From: Collinsella aerofaciens
Lineage (GTDB): Bacteria > Actinomycetota > Coriobacteriia > Coriobacteriales > Coriobacteriaceae
Direction: 5' to 3'
DNA: 47,848 nt
Assembly: GCF_015548375.1 (NCBI RefSeq)
Contig: NZ_JADMWW010000022.1
Location: 1 to 47,848, forward strand
In this document: one piece after another, positions 35,802 through 43,085 of the stretch
Numbering within the stretch: the stretch's first letter is position 1
Layout: each line of letters begins with the position of its first letter
Notes under the pieces: generated by a model
Seen by the model: only the letters and a program-made list of their open reading frames with translations
What the model was told of the DNA's origin: nothing
Databases searched by the model: none
Made by a program: the position numbers and the translations under genes

Positions 35802-36764
35802 CTAGTCCACAATGACAAGGAATGTCGTGTAGAGACCCAGATGGAGCCTGTCGCTGTTTTCGATTTCCACTGGGGGATAGATCTTGCCGGGCTCGCGTAG
35901 GTCGCGCGGCGGCTCGATTACGATATCGCCGTCGCCCGCGCTCGATTCGAGCACCGTGCCGTTGGTCGATCCAAGGCCCTGGGCGTACCAGTGCTCACCC
36001 TCAAGCCAAATGCGAAGATGTTCGCGCGATGCGTCGGCGCCCACATCGGTGATGCTGGGCGAGGTTTTGGGCAAGGATCCAATTACCGTGCCACGCGGAT
36101 CGCGTGTGAGGGGATGGATTTGCATGTCGACGCAGTTGTCGGCATGTGTCCTGAGCAGACCGAGGTTGGGAGCGACGGCGTGCGGCTGATCCAGACTGCC
36201 CATAAAGCCACGTCCGACGGTAGTTTCGGTGGTGCCAAAGTGCCCACCCGTCTTGCTGTCGCAAAAGCGCTCGACGGTGGCCACGCCCTGAACGGGATCG
36301 GCGAGCGCCCCCGTTGCCACAAAGAGCATAAGGTAAAGCGTGCTTTTCTCACGCACGGCATTGCCGTCAAAGTTGTCGATGCGATTGAGGGCATTTGCAT
36401 ATAGGCGGCTGTCCAGCTTGTAGCTGGCGAGAGCCGACATCATTTCGTTGGCGGCCGGACCGCGATAGTGCTCGGCGATTGCCCGATAGGCGGACTCGCC
36501 GCCGCCGAGCTTGCTGCAGATTGCCGCGGAAAGGTTGAGCGTGGTGACGGTAAAGTCGCTGTAGATGGCGGGCGCGCACTGGTCAGGCTTGCGATGGACG
36601 ATGTAACGGGTGAGATACGAGCGGTTGGAAGAGCATTTCTCGAGCAGGGTACTGCCGAGATAAGAGTTTCCATTGATGAGCATTCGGGCGATCTCGAGTT
36701 GTTTAAGACCGCCGAACGAGCGGATATCGTTATAGAGGACCGAGCAAGGCGTCTCTGCTGCCAC
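35802..36764 (-). CDS. FHA domain protein, partner of the adjacent Ser/Thr kinase
   Basis: A 320-residue cytoplasmic protein that likely binds phosphothreonine. GTG 36764 is chosen because AAAGGAGG ends five bases before it; a TTG at 36794 opens the same frame without such a site. The first 210 residues are helical and Cys-poor, with no recognised domain. The C-terminal 110 residues hold an FHA domain with Gly-Ser-Leu-Pro-Lys-Thr-Ser-Pro-Ser near residue 231, Ser-Arg-Glu-His-Leu-Arg near 250 and Gly-Ser-Thr-Asn-Gly-Thr near 267, the conserved Gly, Ser/His and Asn contacts. Its gene lies next to the kinase gene, so it may be a phosphorylation target or adaptor. Confidence 0.9.
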   Translation of the reverse strand: MAAETPCSVLYNDIRSFGGLKQLEIARMLINGNSYLGSTLLEKCSSNRSYLTRYIVHRKPDQCAPAIYSDFTVTTLNLSAAICSKLGGGESAYRAIAEHYRGPAANEMMSALASYKLDSRLYANALNRIDNFDGNAVREKSTLYLMLFVATGALADPVQGVATVERFCDSKTGGHFGTTETTVGRGFMGSLDQPHAVAPNLGLLRTHADNCVDMQIHPLTRDPRGTVIGSLPKTSPSITDVGADASREHLRIWLEGEHWYAQGLGSTNGTVLESSAGDGDIVIEPPRDLREPGKIYPPVEIENSDRLHLGLYTTFLVIVD

Positions 36765-36944
36765 GGATACCTCCTTTGATTGCTTCCTAGCCAATATGGC
36801 GATAGGAATTAATGGCTCCCGGTGGGCGACGTATTAAATGGCTGCGCAATATACAGCGTAACCAAAGCAACATTATAGGCCACATGTTCGAAATTGCAGG
36901 AAGACTGAGAGATTTGGTTTGGACTGGACGGAAATCCCCCTCTG

Positions 36945-36999
36945 TCTTGTTCTGTAACATTTGGACCCGGTTTTGCCCTGCATCTGTTACAGATTGAGA
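36945..36999. repeat. 55-bp palindromic element, family A, copy 4
   Basis: TCTTGTTCTGTAACA (36945-36959) and TGTTACAGATTGAGA (36985-36999), with a 25-base middle. Three arm positions no longer pair. It lies upstream of the helicase promoter region. Confidence 0.88.
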
Positions 37000-37066
37000 C
37001 AATCGGCCAGGCCCGCCCCGTCCGCCTCGTCATCTGTGGTTTACGTGGGGGCATACGGAGTGCGGG

Positions 37067-37271
37067 TATACTAACCGGCGGCGAATCTGCTCCATCGCTT
37101 AGAGCTGCTGCGTCTGGACGGCGCGTGATAGGGCTGCCAAAGCGATCGCCAGCGTGCTGAGCAACGTCCTCTCTGTGCGCACCTGTTTTTGTATGTATTA
37201 GCGCACTACCAAGCACGCCCGCGCGGCCGCATGCCGTGCCCATTGCGCGTGCAGATAAGGAACAACAACAT
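37067..37271 (+). promoter_or_regulatory. Promoter and long leader of the DEAD-box helicase gene
   Basis: TATACT at 37067-37072 is a good -10, but no matching -35 is obvious 17 bases upstream. If used, it gives an untranslated leader of nearly 200 bases with several GC stretches and a TTTTTGTATG segment. Cold-shock DEAD-box helicase genes of other bacteria have comparably long regulatory leaders. The wider gap 36765-37271 holds this leader and family A copy 4. Confidence 0.4.
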
Positions 37272-39530
37272 ATGCGTAATTCTGTATCCGACGTCACGGA
37301 CGCCGAGATTCTGGACGAGGCCCGCGAGGCCATGACCCAGGCTGCCTTCGATGCCGCCGATGAGGCCAATGCTGCCCAGACCGTCGAGTCCGCTACCGAG
37401 AGCCTGCCCGCCTTTGACGAGCTGGGCCTTTCGGACGAGATGCTTCGTGCTATCGAGAACCTAGGCTACACGGCGCCCACGCCTGTCCAGGCTGGCTCGA
37501 TCCCCGTGGTGCTCGAGGGCCGCGACCTGCTTGCCGCTGCTCAGACCGGCACCGGCAAGACGGCCGCCTTCTTGCTGCCGACCATGAACAACCTGGAGCA
37601 CATCGCTCCGCCCAAGCCCGTGCGCGAGCGTGGCGGTCGCAACCGCCGTCGCGGCGCCAAGAAGCCCGAGGGCAACGGTCGCGGTCCCTTGATGCTCGTC
37701 ATCACCCCCACGCGCGAGCTTGCCCAGCAGATCGACGAGGTCGCGAGCAAGATTGCCGACGTCACTGGCCATGTCGCCGTGACCGTCGTGGGCGGCGTGA
37801 GCTACAAGCCGCAGACCGCGGCGCTCAAGTACGGCTGTGACATCCTGGTCGCTACGCCGGGCCGTCTGGTTGACCTGATCGAGCAGGGCGCCTGCCACCT
37901 GGACGAGGTCAAGGTGCTGGTGCTGGACGAGGCCGACCGCATGCTCGACATGGGCTTTTTGCCCGCCGTCCGCCGCATTGTGCGCGAGACGCCGGCCGAG
38001 CGTCAGACGCTGCTGTTCTCGGCCACGCTCGACGAGGAGGCCGTGGGCGAGATCACCGACCTGGTGAGCGACCCGGCACGCGTGGAGATCGCGCCCGCCA
38101 CGTCGACCGCCGACACCGTCGACCAGTTTGTATTCCCGGTGTCCATCGAGGCCAAGAACAATCTGCTGCCCGAGTTCCTCAAGAAGGAGGGCCCGGAGCG
38201 CACCATCGTCTTTATGCGCACCAAGCACCGCGCCGACAGCTGCTGCCGTCGTCTGGAGCGCAAGGGCATCAAGGCCGCCGCGATTCACGGCAACCGCAGC
38301 CAGGCTCAGCGCGAGCGTGCCCTTTCGGCCTTCCGCGACGGTACCGTCGACGTGTTGGTGGCAACCGACGTGCTCGCCCGCGGCATCGACATCAGCGACG
38401 TGCGCTACGTCGTGAACTTTGACGTGCCGGCCGAGCCGACCGACTACATCCACCGTATTGGCCGTACGGGCCGCGCCGGCGAGCTGGGCTGGGCCATCAC
38501 GTTTGTGACCGAGCAGGATGTCGATGAGTTCTACGAGATCGAGAAGCTCATGGACAAGACCGCCGACATCTACGAGGCCGGCGACCTGCATGTGGGCCCC
38601 AATCCGCCCGCGGTTGACCCCGAGCGCGATCCTGCGGCCTTTAAGGTGAAGAAGAAGACCAAGCGCGGCAAGTCCAAGAGCAAGAAGAAGCTTGAGCAGG
38701 CGCGTCGCGACGGCAAACGCAACGGCGACGATTACGGTGATGTGGCCGGTCGTTCCAACCGCGGTCGAGACGAGCGTCGCGGCGACGGTGAGCGTCCGAG
38801 CCGTCCCAAGCGCGGCGGCAAGACCCGCGTGCGCGAGGGCGTTCAGGCTCGCGTGGACGAGGCTGTGGAGAGCGTGGCCCGCGAGGTGGCTGCCGAGGAG
38901 CGCGGCGGTGCTGGTGTCGTTGAGCAGGCCCCGCGCGGCAACCGTGCCGAGCGCCGTGCCAAGCAGTTCCAGGGCGAGGCGCATCGCCGTCGCCGCGAGG
39001 ACGAGGACCGCGGCGGTCGTCGCCGTGTTGAGCGCGAGGACGAGGGCCGTGGCTCGCGTGGCGGCAAGCGTGGTTCGGGCGATCGTCGTCGTTCCGGTCG
39101 CGATGGCGAGCGCGGCGGCCGTGATGAGCGCCGTGGCGGCGAGGGCCGCGGTTCGCGTGGCGAGCGTGGTACTCGCGGCGGAGAGTCCCGTGGCGGCAAG
39201 CGCTTTGATGAGCGCGGTGGCCGTGGCGGCGAGCATCGCGAGGGCACTCGTGGCAATGGCAGCCGCAGCGGTGCTGGCCGCTCTAACGAGTCGCGCGATC
39301 GCCGCGATCCGCGTGCCAGCCGCGATCGTCGCGATGACTGGCGCAACTACGACGATACCCGCGAGGAGCGTCGTGGCGGCTATCGTGGCGGGCGTGGCGG
39401 CAACCAGGCCGGCTCCCGCGGCGGCCGTGCCGGTGGTCGCGATAATCGTGGTAGCTATGGCAATAGTCGTGGCGGCAAGCGCGGCGGCAGCTCCCGTCGC
39501 CCCGGTGACGGCGGCGGCAAGCGCAAGTAA
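37272..39530 (+). CDS. DEAD-box RNA helicase with a long Arg/Gly-rich tail
   Basis: ATP-dependent RNA helicase of 752 residues, starting at ATG 37272 (AAGGAAC upstream). All core motifs are present: a Q motif, Gln-Thr-Gly-Thr-Gly-Lys-Thr near 95, Pro-Thr-Arg-Glu-Leu-Ala, Asp-Glu-Ala-Asp near 220, Ser-Ala-Thr near 249, and His-Arg-Ile-Gly-Arg-Thr-Gly-Arg near 396. A basic insert (Arg-Gly-Gly-Arg-Asn-Arg-Arg-Arg) of about 25 residues lies between motifs I and Ia. From about residue 455 the protein is Lys-rich, then nearly 300 residues of Arg-Gly, Arg-Asp and Gly-Gly repeats. It is probably a DeaD/CsdA-like factor for cold adaptation or ribosome assembly. Such tails bind RNA and can drive phase separation. 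Confidence 0.93.
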   Translation: MRNSVSDVTDAEILDEAREAMTQAAFDAADEANAAQTVESATESLPAFDELGLSDEMLRAIENLGYTAPTPVQAGSIPVVLEGRDLLAAAQTGTGKTAAFLLPTMNNLEHIAPPKPVRERGGRNRRRGAKKPEGNGRGPLMLVITPTRELAQQIDEVASKIADVTGHVAVTVVGGVSYKPQTAALKYGCDILVATPGRLVDLIEQGACHLDEVKVLVLDEADRMLDMGFLPAVRRIVRETPAERQTLLFSATLDEEAVGEITDLVSDPARVEIAPATSTADTVDQFVFPVSIEAKNNLLPEFLKKEGPERTIVFMRTKHRADSCCRRLERKGIKAAAIHGNRSQAQRERALSAFRDGTVDVLVATDVLARGIDISDVRYVVNFDVPAEPTDYIHRIGRTGRAGELGWAITFVTEQDVDEFYEIEKLMDKTADIYEAGDLHVGPNPPAVDPERDPAAFKVKKKTKRGKSKSKKKLEQARRDGKRNGDDYGDVAGRSNRGRDERRGDGERPSRPKRGGKTRVREGVQARVDEAVESVAREVAAEERGGAGVVEQAPRGNRAERRAKQFQGEAHRRRREDEDRGGRRRVEREDEGRGSRGGKRGSGDRRRSGRDGERGGRDERRGGEGRGSRGERGTRGGESRGGKRFDERGGRGGEHREGTRGNGSRSGAGRSNESRDRRDPRASRDRRDDWRNYDDTREERRGGYRGGRGGNQAGSRGGRAGGRDNRGSYGNSRGGKRGGSSRRPGDGGGKRK

Positions 39531-39562
39531 CATACGCATCGCCCGCTAGAGCGAGGTGAACC

Positions 39563-39597
39563 AAGGGCCCCGAGCAACTACGCTCGGGGCCCTTTTT
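39563..39597 (+). terminator. Terminator of the helicase gene
   Basis: AAGGGCCCCGAGC (39563-39575) and GCTCGGGGCCCTT (39582-39594), perfect, with T to 39597. Confidence 0.92.
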
Positions 39598-39704
39598 GTT
39601 TGCCGTATCCGATCGCTAGTTCAAATGTGATTTCCTCGGGAATGCATCTAGAGGATGCCGTGGGCCTGTTTCCTACCATGCGGCAATGGGTCCCATGGGG
39701 TGCG

Positions 39705-39941
39705 CCGTGCATTTTTTGGAGTATTCTGCAGTTCGAGTTGTCTGCATATGATTTGACGTCGCCAACGGTGGCTTTCGGATATCCCTAGCGAGCGTTCTGA
39801 GTCAGATTTCGTCGTTTTCCGGAGCAGGGGCGCGTCATTCTCGCCATGTCGGAACCCAAAATGACGCAGCGCCCTAAAGGTTTGCCCGCTCGGGGTATTG
39901 CTGGCGCGGTCACGTTGCAGAATACTCCGTTTTTTGCACGG
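39705..39941. repeat. 237-bp unit bounded by 26-bp inverted repeats, no gene inside
   Basis: CCGTGCA, six bases, then GGAGTATTCTGCA at 39705-39730 is mirrored at 39916-39941; only the six-base spacer within the arms differs. Inside, AGGGGCGCGTCATT (39826-39839) and AATGACGCAGCGCCCT (39860-39875) form a further hairpin. The inside is AT-richer than neighbouring genes and lacks a convincing coding frame. It could be a small non-autonomous mobile element. It sits in the gene-free stretch 39598-40150. Confidence 0.6.
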
Positions 39942-40150
39942 GCCAGGATGGGGTACCTCGGGAGAACACGGCGGTATCCCGTAAATATATACAATCTGTA
40001 CCGTAATTTATACAAAACGAAGAGGCAGACAGCGTAGGGTGGGTGCATTGGGGTGCTTGGTGCACCAAAACGGGGATCCCATGCGCCGTATACTCTGGCT
40101 GGATGTGAAAGCGGCTTGACGCGTTGCCAGGCGTAGGGGAGGGTGCCTCG
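39942..40150 (+). promoter_or_regulatory. Upstream region of the flavodoxin/ferredoxin gene
   Basis: AT-rich sequence (AAATATATACAATC near 39985) is followed by the palindrome TTGGTGCACCAA (about 40059-40070) and TATACT at 40089-40094, a likely -10 about 55 bases before the ATG. The -35 is unclear. The palindrome could be an operator. Confidence 0.35.
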
Positions 40151-40912
40151 ATGAGCGTATTCGAAATTGTGTTTAGTCCGACGGGTGGAACGCGGAAGGT
40201 GTCTGGCCTTGTGGCCGGGGCACTGGGCAAGAATACCGTTACCGTCGATCTGGCCGATAGCGGGCTAGATTTCAGCGCTGTCTCGATGACTGAGGACGAC
40301 GTGGCCGTAATCTCTGTGCCGGCGTATGCCGGTAGAATCCCGGCTGTGGTGGCTGACCGGTTGGGCATGGTGCGCGGCAACGGGGCTCGGGCTGTTTTGG
40401 TTTGCGTATACGGAAACCGCGCGTTTGAGGACACGCTCGTAGAGCTGGAGGACGTTGCGAAGCGCGCCGTATTTAGGGTTGTTGCAGCGGTTTCTGCTAT
40501 TGCTGAGCATTCCGTTGCTCGTCAGTTTGCTGCTGGGCGACCGGATGCGCAGGATGCGGCGCAGCTCGCAGAGTTTGCGCAGCAAATTCAGCAAAAGCTG
40601 TTGGCTGAGGATGCGTCCGGGCCCTCTATCCCCGGCAATCGTCCTTATAAACAAGCCGGAGGTCACCGCATGGCACCCGAGGCAACAGAGGATTGTGTCT
40701 CCTGCGGTGCATGCGCCGCGGCGTGCCCCGTTTGCGCTATCGACAAGAGTGACCCCAAACGAGCAGCTGGCGAGGCGTGCATCTCCTGCATGCGCTGCAT
40801 CGCCGTATGTCCGCGAGGTGCTCGCAAGCTTGATTCCAACAAACTATCCGCTGTTTCCCAGATGCTGAGCAAGGTTTGCGTCGCGCGGAAGGAATGCGAG
40901 CTCTTCATCTAG
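40151..40912 (+). CDS. Flavodoxin-ferredoxin fusion protein (EFR1-like)
   Basis: A 253-residue electron-transfer protein. ATG 40151 follows GGGGAGGG. Residues 1-150 are flavodoxin-like, with the phosphate-binding Phe-Ser-Pro-Thr-Gly-Gly-Thr-Arg near residue 8 and Val-Pro-Ala-Tyr-Ala-Gly-Arg near 56. The C-terminal 70 residues carry two ferredoxin motifs, [36 protein letters not shown] and Cys-Ile-Ser-Cys-Met-Arg-Cys-Ile-Ala-Val-Cys-Pro, for two [4Fe-4S] clusters. Proteins of this build are common in anaerobes and probably shuttle low-potential electrons. It lies just before the hydrogenase region but has its own upstream region. Confidence 0.88.
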   Translation: MSVFEIVFSPTGGTRKVSGLVAGALGKNTVTVDLADSGLDFSAVSMTEDDVAVISVPAYAGRIPAVVADRLGMVRGNGARAVLVCVYGNRAFEDTLVELEDVAKRAVFRVVAAVSAIAEHSVARQFAAGRPDAQDAAQLAEFAQQIQQKLLAEDASGPSIPGNRPYKQAGGHRMAPEATEDCVSCGACAAACPVCAIDKSDPKRAAGEACISCMRCIAVCPRGARKLDSNKLSAVSQMLSKVCVARKECELFI

Positions 40913-40923
40913 CGCAAGTGAGA

Positions 40924-40956
40924 TTGGTGCAAACAAACCTGGCCCTTTTGCACCAA
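40924..40956. repeat. Dispersed palindrome, family B, partial copy 3
   Basis: TTGGTGCAAA (40924-40933) and TTTTGCACCAA (40946-40956), with AACCTGGCCC between. The left part matches the 23-bp module of the other copies. Confidence 0.55.
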
Positions 40957-40960
40957 AAAC

Positions 40961-41022
40961 GATCCGTTTTCCTCCGTTCCCAAGGGATCATGTGATCCGA
41001 AGGAGACGGAGGAAAACGGATC
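40961..41022. repeat. 62-bp palindrome, family E
   Basis: GATCCGTTTTCCTCCGT (40961-40977) and its exact complement (41006-41022) enclose a second small palindrome, GGATCATGTGATCC (40985-40998). A half copy lies at 47353-47374. Confidence 0.85.
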
Positions 41023-41252
41023 AAAAAGGAAAAATAGTAAGGCGCTCTTTTTCACATTGAATATTGCAATTTGGTAACGCGTTTTATCAAATATGGCATT
41101 TATCTGCGGTAATGTTCTATTTCACCGCTGAGGGTGACATTTTATACCGCCTGCCGAACCGTATGGAGACCTCACAACTTTTTAGGTCAGTGTTGTGCGT
41201 GTAGCGATTTCGCCCGGCCTCGCCTCCGGGCTGCCATGTGAGAGGGGATCTT
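41023..41252 (+). promoter_or_regulatory. Upstream region of the hydrogenase operon
   Basis: AT-rich sequence with several poly-T/A tracts. TTGGTAA and TTATCAA around CGCGTT (about 41070-41091) form a loose inverted repeat reminiscent of a Rex site, but the spacing is two bases too long. TATACC near 41142 is a poor -10 candidate. No gene is visible. Confidence 0.3.
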
Positions 41253-43085
41253 ATGGCTCGACTGCACGTAATGGAACGCAGCCACGCTCAGGCCGTCATG
41301 GACGACCTGCACGATGCGCTCGGACGTCGTCTGGCGGTGAGTTCGCTCGCCCCGTGTCCCGTTGAGTTTACGGCAGCGCTCGTCAACCTGTGCTCCACCC
41401 AGAGCTGCGGCAAGTGCACGCCCTGCCGCGTGGGCCTGAGCGCGCTGAGCGATCTGCTCGCCGATGTGCTCGAGGGCCGCGCCGACGAGTCCACGCTCAA
41501 TCTGATCGAGCGCACCGCCCGCACCATCTATCTTTCGAGCGATTGCGCCATCGGTTACGAGGCCGGCGCCATGGCGCTTACGGCTATCCGCGGTTTCCGT
41601 GACGATTTTGAGCACCACATCCGCGAGCACTCCTGTGGCTTTGACCGCGAGGCCCGCGTCCCGTGCGTCTCGGGCTGTCCGGCGCATGTCGACATTCCCG
41701 GTTACATTTCGCTCGTCGAGGCCGGCCGCTATGCCGATGCCGTCAAGGTCATCCGCAAGAATAACCCGCTGCCGCTCGTTTGCGGCCTGGTGTGCGAGCA
41801 TCCCTGCGAGATGCATTGCCGCCGTGGCATGGTCGACGACCCCATGAACATCCTCGCCCTCAAGCGTTTTGCCGTTGAGCACAGTGACCTCAACGACCAC
41901 AAGCCGCATGTAGTGGACAACACCGGTAAGCGCGTCTCCGTGATCGGCGGCGGCCCGGCTGGCCTTTCCTGTGCCTACTACCTGGCCGTGATGGGCCACA
42001 AGGTGACCATTTTTGAGCAGCGCCACCACTTGGGCGGCATGCTGCGCTACGGCATCCCCAGCTATCGTCTGCCGCGCGAGCGCCTGCAGGCCGAGATCGA
42101 CTGGATCTTGAGCGCCGGCATCGACGTTGAGCTCGATCACTCCGTGAACGGCGAGGAGCTCGCTCGCCTGCGCGACGAGTTCGATGCCGTCTACCTGGCC
42201 ATCGGTGCCCATAGCGACAAGAAGCTCGGCCTTCCGGGTGAAGAGGCGCCCGGCGTGGAGTCGGCCGTCAAGATGCTGCGCGCCATCGGAGACGACGAGC
42301 TGCCCGACCTGAGCGGCCAGCGCGTGTGCGTCATCGGCGGCGGCAACGTGGCCATGGACGTGGCGCGCTCTGCCGTGCGCTGCGGTGCCGAAAAGGTGAG
42401 CATCGTCTACCGCCGTCGCATCTGCGATATGACGGCCCAGGACGCCGAGATTGCCGGCGCCCAGGCCGAGGGTTGCGAGGTTCTGGAGCTCACGGCGCCG
42501 CTCGCCATCGAGACGGGCGAAGATGGTCGCGTGAGCGGCCTGCGCGTGCAACCGCAGATTATCGGCGAGCCCCGCCGCGGTCGTCCGGCTCCGCGTGCCG
42601 CCGCTACGCCCGAGCGCGTCATCCCCTGCGAGCGCGTGTTTGTCGCCATTGGCCAGGACATCGATTCCAAGCCGTTTGAGGACATGGGCATCGCCTGCAA
42701 GTGGGGTTGCGTGGTCACCGACTCGGACGGTGCCGTGCCCAACTTCGATGGCCTCTTTAGCGGCGGCGACTGCCAGACCGGCCCCGCCACCGTCATCCGT
42801 GCCATCAACGCCGGCCGCGTGGCTTCGGCAAACATCGACCGCTATCTGGGCTTCGACCACAAGATCAAGCTCGACGTGGAGCTGCCGACCGTTCAGTTTA
42901 AGGGCAAGCACGAGTGCGGCCGCTGCGAGCTGGGTGAGCGCGAGGCCGGCGAGCGTATTCACGATTGGAATCTGGTCGAGCAGGGCCTTACCGAGGAGGA
43001 GGCGCGCCAGGAGGCAAGCCGCTGCCTGCGTTGCGACCACTTTGGTTTTGGCGCGTTCCGCGGAGGGAGGAACCTGGAATGGTAG
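41253..43085 (+). CDS. GltD-like FAD oxidoreductase with an N-terminal NuoF-type iron-sulfur domain
   Basis: A 610-residue composite. ATG 41253 follows GAGAGGGG. Residues 35-120 match the C-terminal [4Fe-4S] domain of NuoF/HydB proteins (Ser-Cys-Gly-Lys-Cys-Thr-Pro-Cys near 50, then Ser-Asp-Cys-Ala near 94), without the NADH/FMN part of NuoF. The rest resembles GltD/NfnB: cluster cysteines Cys-Val-Ser-Gly-Cys-Pro and Cys-Gly-Leu-Val-Cys-Glu-His-Pro-Cys, FAD site Gly-Gly-Gly-Pro-Ala-Gly near 232, NAD(P)H site Gly-Gly-Gly-Asn-Val-Ala-Met-Asp near 363, and Cys-Leu-Arg-Cys near the end. It overlaps the hydrogenase gene by 7 bases and probably supplies or takes its electrons through NAD(P)H. Whether it bifurcates electrons is inference. 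Confidence 0.9.
   Translation: MARLHVMERSHAQAVMDDLHDALGRRLAVSSLAPCPVEFTAALVNLCSTQSCGKCTPCRVGLSALSDLLADVLEGRADESTLNLIERTARTIYLSSDCAIGYEAGAMALTAIRGFRDDFEHHIREHSCGFDREARVPCVSGCPAHVDIPGYISLVEAGRYADAVKVIRKNNPLPLVCGLVCEHPCEMHCRRGMVDDPMNILALKRFAVEHSDLNDHKPHVVDNTGKRVSVIGGGPAGLSCAYYLAVMGHKVTIFEQRHHLGGMLRYGIPSYRLPRERLQAEIDWILSAGIDVELDHSVNGEELARLRDEFDAVYLAIGAHSDKKLGLPGEEAPGVESAVKMLRAIGDDELPDLSGQRVCVIGGGNVAMDVARSAVRCGAEKVSIVYRRRICDMTAQDAEIAGAQAEGCEVLELTAPLAIETGEDGRVSGLRVQPQIIGEPRRGRPAPRAAATPERVIPCERVFVAIGQDIDSKPFEDMGIACKWGCVVTDSDGAVPNFDGLFSGGDCQTGPATVIRAINAGRVASANIDRYLGFDHKIKLDVELPTVQFKGKHECGRCELGEREAGERIHDWNLVEQGLTEEEARQEASRCLRCDHFGFGAFRGGRNLEW

Noticed and set aside
37461-39539. 692-codon minus-strand frame opposite the helicase
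   Set aside because: Ala/Thr/Ile/Leu repeats arise from the complement of Arg/Gly codons in the helicase tail; no start signal.
41070-41091. Rex repressor site upstream of the hydrogenase operon
   Set aside because: The half-sites TTGGTAA and TTATCAA are 6 rather than 4 bases apart and imperfect; I would not call it without conservation.
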